In this document: piece by piece, positions 1-5,287 of the stretch | Position numbering within the stretch: position 1 is the stretch's first letter | How the letters are laid out: every line of letters begins with the position of its first letter | Assembly (NCBI GenBank): GCA_007280825.1 | Contig: QYQI01000138.1 | Location: 1 to 9,214 of the forward strand | Reading direction: 5' to 3' | DNA: 9,214 bases | Source of the DNA: Ignavibacteriales bacterium | GTDB taxonomy: Bacteria; Bacteroidota; Ignavibacteria; Ignavibacteriales; Melioribacteraceae | Made by a program: the position numbers and the translations under genes | Notes under the pieces: model-generated | The model's input: only the letters and a program-made list of their open reading frames with translations | What the model was told of the DNA's origin: nothing | Database searches by the model: none

Positions 1-1646
1 TCATATTTCTTGGCAGCAAACTCGAACATTATCTTTTCTTTCTCCTGCCAACTCAGTCGTCCGTGAATCAAGCATAATCTCAAATCTTTTAGTTGATTAG
101 TACTTAGTTCGCTGAAATATGTTTGTGCGGCTTTCAATTCTATCTTTTCTGATTCCTCGACAAGCGGGTAATCTAAATATGTTTGATAACCATTTTTACC
201 TTTTGATTTAACGAAGTCATATATGTCAGGTAATTTACTTTCCCCACGTAAATAAGTTTTAATTGATTTTCTATTCAACGGCATTTCATCAATAACAGAA
301 ATATCTAGATCACCATAAATCGTCATAGACAATGTACGCGGGATCGGTGTTGCTGTCATTATTAGTACATCGGACTGAAATCCTTTCTGAACCAAGTTTG
401 ATCTCTGCATCACTCCGAAGCGGTGTTGTTCATCTATAACAACCAAACCGAGTTTTTGAAACTCAACATTCTCTTCGATCAATGCGTGAGTGCCGATAAT
501 TATGTTTGTCTTTCCTTCCCGGATATTTCGCAAAACTTTTTCGCGCTCGGATTTTTTCTGTCCGCCGATCAATTCATCTACTGTAAATCCAAACGGCTTC
601 ATTAATTCTGTGATTCGCTTAAAATGCTGATCGGCTAAAATTTCTGTCGGCGCCATAAGAACCGCCTGATAACCGTTCTCGACAACAATCAACATACTGA
701 TCAAGGCAACAATTGTTTTACCGCTGCCAACGTCGCCTTGTAATAACCTGTTCATCGGTTTACTGCTTTCAAGATCTTTTCTTATCTCACTTAAGACTTT
801 CAACTGTGAAGGAGTGAGGGTGAAGGGTAATGACTTTAGAAAATTTTTCAAAGGGACGGCTTGAGCTTTAAAAGAAAAACCTTTTTTCTTTTCACTATAA
901 AATTTCTTTCTTAGAGCTACAAGGCATTCAAGATAAAATAGTTCTTCAAACTTTAAACGGTATTTTGCAATTTCCAAAGAAGGGTAATCTTTAGGGAAAT
1001 GCATATTGCTGACAGTTTCTGTCAAAGCAAGAAGATTTTTTTCTTTTATAATATGATCGGGAAGAGTTTCAGTAAGCTCGTTCGAAAATGATTCAACAGC
1101 TTGGTGGATGATTCGCCGTAAACTAAGATCGCCAAGATTTGTTTCCCGCAGTTCTTTTGCCATTCTATAGAAAGGAATAATCTTTCCTGTGTTTAAGAAA
1201 TCTTTTGATTCTTTTTCAGCTAGTCTGTCGAAATCCGGATGGACAAATTGCAAATGTCCGTATTTAGTTAAGACCGGTTTAGCAGAGATTGCAAAGTGAT
1301 TGCCGGTTTCGAAAACATTCTTGAAATATTTTGCACCTTGAAACCAGACGCATTCAAAAAACCCGGAAGCGTCTTTCATCCGGACCTTAAAAATTTGTTT
1401 CTTATGATAGTAATGCACTTCGGAATCTATTACTTGACCTATTATTGTTACTTCACCTTGATAACCTTCAATTAGATGCTGCACAACTTTAATGCAGTTT
1501 AAGAGAGTTGTACGGTCAAGATATCTGGTTGGAAAGTAGAAGAGTAAATCTTTTATAGTATTAATACCAATTTTGGAAAACGATTCGGCCCGTTTTGGTC
1601 CGACAGATTTTAGATACTGAATTGATGTAGAAAGTTTTTCGGGCAT
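1..1646 (-). CDS. recG: ATP-dependent DNA helicase RecG, C-terminus cut by window edge
   Basis: RecG is a cytoplasmic superfamily 2 helicase that reverses stalled replication forks and branch-migrates Holliday junctions. I translated the minus strand from ATG at 1646 and found 548 open codons to the left edge. The N-terminal part (about residues 1-250) is the wedge/OB-fold region and opens with a helix-hairpin-helix-like SVGPKRAESFSKIGI segment. The helicase core follows: Walker A GDVGSGKT (304-311, bases 714-737), motif Ia MAPTEILADQH (331-341), the DEQHRFG box (405-411) and TATPIPRTL (431-439). The second RecA-like domain begins with YPLVEESEKIEL (near 493-504) and LIHGRLS. RecG proteins are usually near 690 residues, so roughly 150 C-terminal residues lie outside the window; this is an edge effect, not a broken gene. 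An in-frame TAA lies two codons upstream, which fixes the ATG. No convincing Shine-Dalgarno precedes it. It follows gpsA after 65 nt. Confidence 0.97.
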   Translation of the reverse strand, partial: MPEKLSTSIQYLKSVGPKRAESFSKIGINTIKDLLFYFPTRYLDRTTLLNCIKVVQHLIEGYQGEVTIIGQVIDSEVHYYHKKQIFKVRMKDASGFFECVWFQGAKYFKNVFETGNHFAISAKPVLTKYGHLQFVHPDFDRLAEKESKDFLNTGKIIPFYRMAKELRETNLGDLSLRRIIHQAVESFSNELTETLPDHIIKEKNLLALTETVSNMHFPKDYPSLEIAKYRLKFEELFYLECLVALRKKFYSEKKKGFSFKAQAVPLKNFLKSLPFTLTPSQLKVLSEIRKDLESSKPMNRLLQGDVGSGKTIVALISMLIVVENGYQAVLMAPTEILADQHFKRITELMKPFGFTVDELIGGQKKSEREKVLRNIREGKTNIIIGTHALIEENVEFQKLGLVVIDEQHRFGVMQRSNLVQKGFQSDVLIMTATPIPRTLSMTIYGDLDISVIDEMPLNRKSIKTYLRGESKLPDIYDFVKSKGKNGYQTYLDYPLVEESEKIELKAAQTYFSELSTNQLKDLRLCLIHGRLSWQEKEKIMFEFAAKKY

Positions 1647-1711
1647 GAATTAACTGATTTTATTTTGTTGCTTGGGAAATATAAATAAAAAAATGGAAGG
1701 TAAGAAGTATA
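1647..1711. other. 65-nt gpsA-recG gap, no recognisable signal
   Basis: AT-rich spacer between the gpsA stop and the recG start. I find no inverted repeat strong enough for a terminator, no convincing promoter pair and no clear Shine-Dalgarno for recG. recG may be read through from gpsA or use a leaderless or unstructured start; the sequence does not decide this. Confidence 0.5.
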
Positions 1712-2713
1712 TTACTCCTCTTCGGCTTTCATGTCGCGAGCCATTAACTCGTAGGTTACTTTGACAGGGTCTCTTTCTTCGAATAAAACTTTATAAACTG
1801 CATTGGCAATCGGGGTTTCAATTTTATACTTGAGAGAAAGTTGATGTACCGAACGGCAAGTTTCCACACCTTCTGCAACCATTTGCATTTTTTTTAAAAT
1901 GTCTTTAAGTTTTTTTCCTCTGCCAAGTTGTTCACCGACAAAACGGTTACGGCTATGCTTACTCATACACGTAACAATTAGATCGCCCACTCCGGATAAG
2001 CCGGCAAAAGTTTCGGGACGAGCGCCGAGAGCAATTCCAAGTCGGGATATTTCTGCTATACCTCGAGTCATGATTGCAGCTTTTGTATTGTCGCCAAATT
2101 TAGCTCCGTCAATTATTCCGGCACCTATTGCCATTACATTTTTTAGAGCACCGCCGTATTCAACACCAACAATATCTGTCGTTGAATAAACTCTGAAATA
2201 TGATGTAATAAAAGCCGATTGAATTTGTTTAGCAGTAAAAGAATCTTTCGAAGCGGCAACAACAGCAGTAGGAATTTTTCTTGAGACTTCGTCTGCAATA
2301 CTTGGTCCGGATAAAACACCAATGCTGGAATCAGATATATTTTTCAATTCATCTTTAATTATTTGTGAAACTGTCAATAAAGTATTCTTCTCAATACCTT
2401 TAGCAACACTTACAAATGTTGTATCTGTAAAATTAATTTTCTTCATTTCTCTCAATACACTTCGGATAAATTGAGACGGGACAGCGAGAACGATCATATG
2501 TTTACTGGTGCAGCTTTCTTCAAGCGAGTGAGTAATATTAATTTCTTTAGGAATTTTTATTCCGGGGAGGTAAACTTTATTTTCACGGGAACGATTAAGA
2601 ACTTTAGCATAACTTCGTTTGTATTCCCAAAGAGTAACATCATGCCCGTTAAAATGAAGAAGAATAGCTAAAGTAGTTCCCCAGCTTCCGGCGCCGAGAA
2701 CGGAAATTCTCAT
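1712..2713 (-). CDS. gpsA: Glycerol-3-phosphate dehydrogenase [NAD(P)+]
   Basis: GpsA is a soluble enzyme that reduces dihydroxyacetone phosphate to sn-glycerol 3-phosphate, the backbone of membrane phospholipids. The 333-residue product has normal family length. It opens with the Rossmann dinucleotide-binding motif GAGSWG (7-12), followed by SVAKGIE (102-108) and SGPSIADEV (135-143). The catalytic lysine is probably K191 in the EYGGALKNVMAIGAG block, followed by GDNTKAAIMTRG with K211, then GLSGVGDLIVTC and SRNR (254-257). All signature blocks are intact. Its ATG overlaps the plsY stop codon in an ATGA arrangement, so the two are probably translationally coupled. The neighbour PlsY uses the product of this enzyme directly. 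Only a weak purine stretch precedes the start, which fits reliance on coupling. The gene ends in TAA, 65 nt before recG. Confidence 0.97.
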   Translation of the reverse strand: MRISVLGAGSWGTTLAILLHFNGHDVTLWEYKRSYAKVLNRSRENKVYLPGIKIPKEINITHSLEESCTSKHMIVLAVPSQFIRSVLREMKKINFTDTTFVSVAKGIEKNTLLTVSQIIKDELKNISDSSIGVLSGPSIADEVSRKIPTAVVAASKDSFTAKQIQSAFITSYFRVYSTTDIVGVEYGGALKNVMAIGAGIIDGAKFGDNTKAAIMTRGIAEISRLGIALGARPETFAGLSGVGDLIVTCMSKHSRNRFVGEQLGRGKKLKDILKKMQMVAEGVETCRSVHQLSLKYKIETPIANAVYKVLFEERDPVKVTYELMARDMKAEEE

Positions 2714-3381
2714 TTTATTGATTTCTTTTTTACAAATGAAATTTTACTTTCGCTGCCGTTGATAAGACGGTCAATATTTTTTCTGTGTGTATAAATTACT
2801 AATAGGGCAAGCATTATACAGAATGGAAGAACTGTATTGTAGCCCGGTATATCAACGCCAAAAATATTTTCTCTTATAACAAGTATTAAAGGAACAGCAA
2901 CTGCAGCCGCTAAAGAACCAAGTGAGATGTATCGAGATAAAGCCACAACAATAAAAAATACTCCTAGTGCAAGAGCCATATCAATTGTAACTAACATTAT
3001 TAGAACGCCTAATCCGGTAGCAATACCTTTTCCACCACGGAATCCCGCAAAGACGGTCCATACATGTCCAATTACAGCGGCTACACCGCAAATAATTTGA
3101 ACGAGAGTAAAATCATCAAATGGAGTTATATTCTTGAAAGGAAAACTATCTAAATAAAAACGAGCTACAACAATAACGGCAAGCGCTCCTTTTAGAGCAT
3201 CCAGCAAAATAACCAGTATGCCGAATTTCCAACCTAATACTCTAAAAACATTTGATCCGCCGGCATTACCACTGCCGTGTTCTCTTATATCTATTCCACG
3301 AACAAGTTTGCTAACTATAATACTAGTAGGAATCGAACCGACTAAGTAAGAAAGGATTACAACAAAAGCTAAATTTAACAT
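2710..3381 (-). CDS. plsY: Glycerol-3-phosphate acyltransferase PlsY (acyl-phosphate dependent)
   Basis: PlsY is an integral inner-membrane enzyme that transfers an acyl group from acyl-phosphate to sn-glycerol 3-phosphate, giving lysophosphatidic acid. The 223-residue protein has several hydrophobic segments (about 3-17, 53-73, 93-112, 124-147, 152-170 and 182-197). All three PlsY motifs are visible. Motif 1 is around GSGNAGGSNVFR (36-47), where the usual GATN is GGSN. Motif 2 is GHVWTVFAGFRGGKGIATG (105-123), with the glycine-rich phosphate-binding loop. Motif 3 is HRKNIDRLINGSES (199-212). The tail is short and basic. The ATG is preceded by AGGA with 7 nt spacing, which supports this start. 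A perfect 17-bp AT palindrome lies just upstream. The TGA stop overlaps the gpsA start. The partner acyltransferase step (PlsX) is not in this window. Confidence 0.96.
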   Translation of the reverse strand: MLNLAFVVILSYLVGSIPTSIIVSKLVRGIDIREHGSGNAGGSNVFRVLGWKFGILVILLDALKGALAVIVVARFYLDSFPFKNITPFDDFTLVQIICGVAAVIGHVWTVFAGFRGGKGIATGLGVLIMLVTIDMALALGVFFIVVALSRYISLGSLAAAVAVPLILVIRENIFGVDIPGYNTVLPFCIMLALLVIYTHRKNIDRLINGSESKISFVKKKSIK

Positions 3382-3388
3382 TCGATGT

Positions 3389-3392
3389 TCCT
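3389..3392 (-). promoter_or_regulatory. Ribosome binding site of plsY
   Basis: Reads AGGA on the minus strand, 7 nt before the plsY ATG. It is short, but it is correctly spaced and supports the start at 3381. It lies immediately beside the palindrome at 3394-3410, so folding or protein binding there could affect ribosome access. Confidence 0.55.
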
Positions 3393-3393
3393 A

Positions 3394-3410
3394 AATTTTG
3401 AATCAAAATT
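3394..3410. repeat. Perfect 17-bp AT-rich palindrome upstream of plsY
   Basis: The sequence AATTTTGAATCAAAATT has perfect 8-bp arms around one central base. As RNA on the minus strand it would form a weak 7-bp stem with a 3-nt loop. It sits 13-29 nt before the plsY start and directly upstream of the AGGA ribosome binding site. The symmetry would suit a dimeric repressor or a small leader hairpin. The low GC content and lack of a following T-run argue against an efficient terminator for ispD. Any function is inference. In AT-rich intergenic DNA, chance symmetry is also possible. Confidence 0.4.
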
Positions 3411-3446
3411 AGAGAAAAAGTATTTTATAAACAAGGGAGATTCCAT

Positions 3447-4127
3447 TCAACTCTTTTGAACTATTTTTTCAAAAATTAACAAATCTTCCTCGTTTGTAAT
3501 CTTAAAATTCATAGAAGACCCGCTTACAATATTTACTTTGTATCCGGCGCGATGGGCAAGCATTGATTCATCCGTTCCGATAAAATTTTCCTTCTCAGCT
3601 TGATTCATAGCATCCAAAAGAATTTTATATTGGAATACTTGCGGAGTTTGTGCATAATAAACATCTTGTCTATCAATATATGAAACAACAGAATCCCTTC
3701 CTTTGATCAACGTATCTTTCGCTTTAATAGCAACCACTGCACATCCGGATATTTTTGCTGATTCAATTGCTTTCGAAAGAACATCAAGCGGAAGCAGCGG
3801 ACGGACTGCATCGTGTACGACGATTAAATCATTATCCTTAGCGTTGAAAGATTTTAATGCATTTAGAACCGATTGCTGGCGCTCTTCTCCGCCTTCTACA
3901 ATTTTTGAGATCTTAGAGAATGAATAATTGTTTTTTATTGTCTGAAGGAGATCAAAATAATCTTTGCGGGCAGAGATAATTATCTCATCAATCAATTCGC
4001 ATTTTTGAAAAACTTCTAAAGTGTAAGCAATAATTTCTTTTCTGTTGATACGGATATACTGCTTGGGCAGCGGATTGTTCATCCGCAAACCAGAACCGCC
4101 CGAAGGAATTATTGCAAATACTTTCAT
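3447..4127 (-). CDS. ispD: 2-C-methyl-D-erythritol 4-phosphate cytidylyltransferase
   Basis: IspD is a cytoplasmic enzyme of the MEP isoprenoid pathway. It joins CTP and 2-C-methyl-D-erythritol 4-phosphate to give CDP-ME and pyrophosphate. The 226-residue length is typical of the monofunctional form; there is no IspF fusion. The nucleotidyltransferase signature is PSGGSGLRM (8-16) followed by PKQY (21-24), giving the expected catalytic pair R15 and K22. Further family blocks are GGEERQQSV (79-87), VHDAVRP (104-110), the substrate-binding R153 before TPQVF (161-165), TDE (185-187) and K209 in KITNEEDL. The first block has PSG in place of the more common AAG/VAG, a conservative variant. The ATG shares one base with the queA stop (TAATG) and has no Shine-Dalgarno of its own, so expression probably depends on coupling to queA. 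It ends in TGA, 65 nt before plsY. Confidence 0.96.
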   Translation of the reverse strand: MKVFAIIPSGGSGLRMNNPLPKQYIRINRKEIIAYTLEVFQKCELIDEIIISARKDYFDLLQTIKNNYSFSKISKIVEGGEERQQSVLNALKSFNAKDNDLIVVHDAVRPLLPLDVLSKAIESAKISGCAVVAIKAKDTLIKGRDSVVSYIDRQDVYYAQTPQVFQYKILLDAMNQAEKENFIGTDESMLAHRAGYKVNIVSGSSMNFKITNEEDLLIFEKIVQKS

Positions 4128-5164
4128 TATACAATTAACATAGCATCGCCGTAACTTAAGAAGCGATAGCCGTCTTTTAATGCTTTCTTATAAGACTTCA
4201 TGATAAAATCATAACCAGCAAATGCGGCTGCAAGCATCATTAAAGTTGATTCCGGCTGATGAAAATTTGTTACCAACTTTTTTGTCACTCTAAATTCGTA
4301 AGGTGGAAAAATGAATTTATCAGTCCATCCTGAATTTGGTTTTGCAAATCCATCTGCTGTAACACTGCTTTCAAGTGCTCTGCAAGTACTTGTTCCAATC
4401 ACAAAAACATTTTTCTTATCTTCAAGAGCTTTATTAATAATTTTTGTTGTCTCTTCAGAGATTTCAAAATATTCAGAATCCATTCTATGTTTTGTTAGAT
4501 CTTCTACTTCAACGGGACGGAAAGTACCAAGACCGATATGCAGAATAACAGGAACAACTTTAGCACCAATCTTTTCAACTTTCTTAACAAGAGCAGGAGT
4601 AAAATGCAGACCGGCTGTAGGAGCGGCTACCGATCCATCTGTCCGTGCGAATATTGTTTGATAATTTTCTTTATCAGAAGCAACTGCATCGCGTTTGATG
4701 TAAGGAGGCAGAGGAGTATGCCCGATCTTTTCAATCGCTTTAAAAATATCTCCGGCGTCTTCGTTAAATCTTACTGTCCTGCCGCGAGATGTAGTATTAT
4801 CAATTACTTCACACCAGAGTTTATCGTTAAAATAAATTCTATTTCCTATTCTTACTTTACGTGCAGGATCAACAATAACATCCCAAATGTTTTCCTCTTT
4901 GTTCAATTCTCTAAGAACGAAAACTTCTATCTTCGCATTTGTCCGTTCTTTTTTTCCGAACAAACGGGCTTGCATAACTTTTGTTTGATTAACAACAACT
5001 ACATCACCTTTCTGTATGTAGTTTACAAGATCTGAAAATTTGTGATGTTCAATTTCACCGGTTGCACGGTTAAGAACCATCATGCTTGCTTTATCGCGCG
5101 GATTAGCTGGATTCTTTGCGATCGCAGTTTTTGGTAAGTTGTACTTGAAATCTGATAACTTCAT
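4127..5164 (-). CDS. queA: S-adenosylmethionine:tRNA ribosyltransferase-isomerase
   Basis: QueA transfers and isomerises the ribosyl moiety of S-adenosylmethionine onto preQ1 at tRNA wobble position 34, giving epoxyqueuosine. The 345-residue length is normal. Family blocks run in order: MKLSDFKYNLP at the N-terminus, GDVVVVNQTKVMQARLFG (53-70), HTPLPPYIKR (149-158), VAAPTAGLHFT (179-189), LHIGLGTFRPV (208-218), GTSTCRALES (257-266), TNFHQPESTLMMLAAAFAG (299-317) and YRFLSYGDAMLI at the end. NQTKV replaces the more usual NDTRV/NNTRV, a mild variant. The start is well fixed by AGAGGAG 5 nt upstream. The leader contains the palindromic element at 5193-5281. Its TAA overlaps the ispD ATG by one base. 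No other queuosine genes are in the window. Confidence 0.97.
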   Translation of the reverse strand: MKLSDFKYNLPKTAIAKNPANPRDKASMMVLNRATGEIEHHKFSDLVNYIQKGDVVVVNQTKVMQARLFGKKERTNAKIEVFVLRELNKEENIWDVIVDPARKVRIGNRIYFNDKLWCEVIDNTTSRGRTVRFNEDAGDIFKAIEKIGHTPLPPYIKRDAVASDKENYQTIFARTDGSVAAPTAGLHFTPALVKKVEKIGAKVVPVILHIGLGTFRPVEVEDLTKHRMDSEYFEISEETTKIINKALEDKKNVFVIGTSTCRALESSVTADGFAKPNSGWTDKFIFPPYEFRVTKKLVTNFHQPESTLMMLAAAFAGYDFIMKSYKKALKDGYRFLSYGDAMLIV

Positions 5165-5169
5165 TTATT

Positions 5170-5176
5170 CTCCTCT
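5170..5176 (-). promoter_or_regulatory. Strong Shine-Dalgarno of queA
   Basis: Reads AGAGGAG on the minus strand with 5 nt to the queA ATG. It is one of the two clear ribosome binding sites in the window and fixes the start at 5164. It shows that this lineage still uses Shine-Dalgarno initiation for some genes. Confidence 0.85.
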
Positions 5177-5192
5177 TTAAGTTCTTCTTTCC

Positions 5193-5281
5193 TGTCATTC
5201 TGTGGAGCATAAGTATGAAGAATCTCTGTTAATATTTTATTCGAGATTCATATCCCGCCCTAAAGCGGGATCAGAATGACA
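5193..5281. repeat. 89-bp palindromic intergenic element (MITE/REP-like)
   Basis: The element is bounded by perfect 10-bp inverted repeats, TGTCATTCTG (5193-5202) and CAGAATGACA (5272-5281). Two more inverted pairs lie inside. GAATCTC (5220-5226) pairs with GAGATTC (5243-5249). ATCCCGC (5252-5258) pairs with GCGGGAT (5265-5271) as a 7-bp stem around a 6-nt loop. It fills most of the gap between the ppdK stop and queA, so it would lie in the ppdK 3' region and queA leader of a shared transcript. From general knowledge, related repeats containing TGTCATTCTG and GAATCTC are scattered in genomes of the Bacteroidota/Chlorobi/Ignavibacteria group. I see no other copy here and no flanking direct duplication long enough to prove insertion. 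No T-run follows the GC-rich stem, so it is not a standard intrinsic terminator. Confidence 0.75.
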
Positions 5282-5287
5282 ATTTAT

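Noticed and set aside
1..1646. recG as a truncated pseudogene
   Set aside because: The frame is open and conserved right up to base 1 with no internal stop; the missing C-terminus is simply beyond the window.
1647..1711. Bacteroidota-type promoter (TTTG / TAnnTTTG) before recG
   Set aside because: Only loose matches such as TATATTTC exist in very AT-rich DNA and no correctly spaced upstream element is visible.
1899..2189. 96-codon plus-strand open frame opposite gpsA
   Set aside because: It is the complement of conserved GpsA coding sequence. The Pro/Ser-rich translation has no family motif and is a typical shadow frame.
4538..5035. 165-codon plus-strand open frame opposite queA
   Set aside because: It lies entirely antisense to a complete, well-conserved queA. 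Its translation is rich in Cys, Asn and Phe and shows no recognisable domain, and it has no clear ribosome binding site.
5252..5271. GC-rich hairpin as a rho-independent terminator of ppdK
   Set aside because: The stem is only 7 bp and on the minus strand is followed by ATGAATCTCG rather than a T-run. It is better explained as part of the palindromic element.
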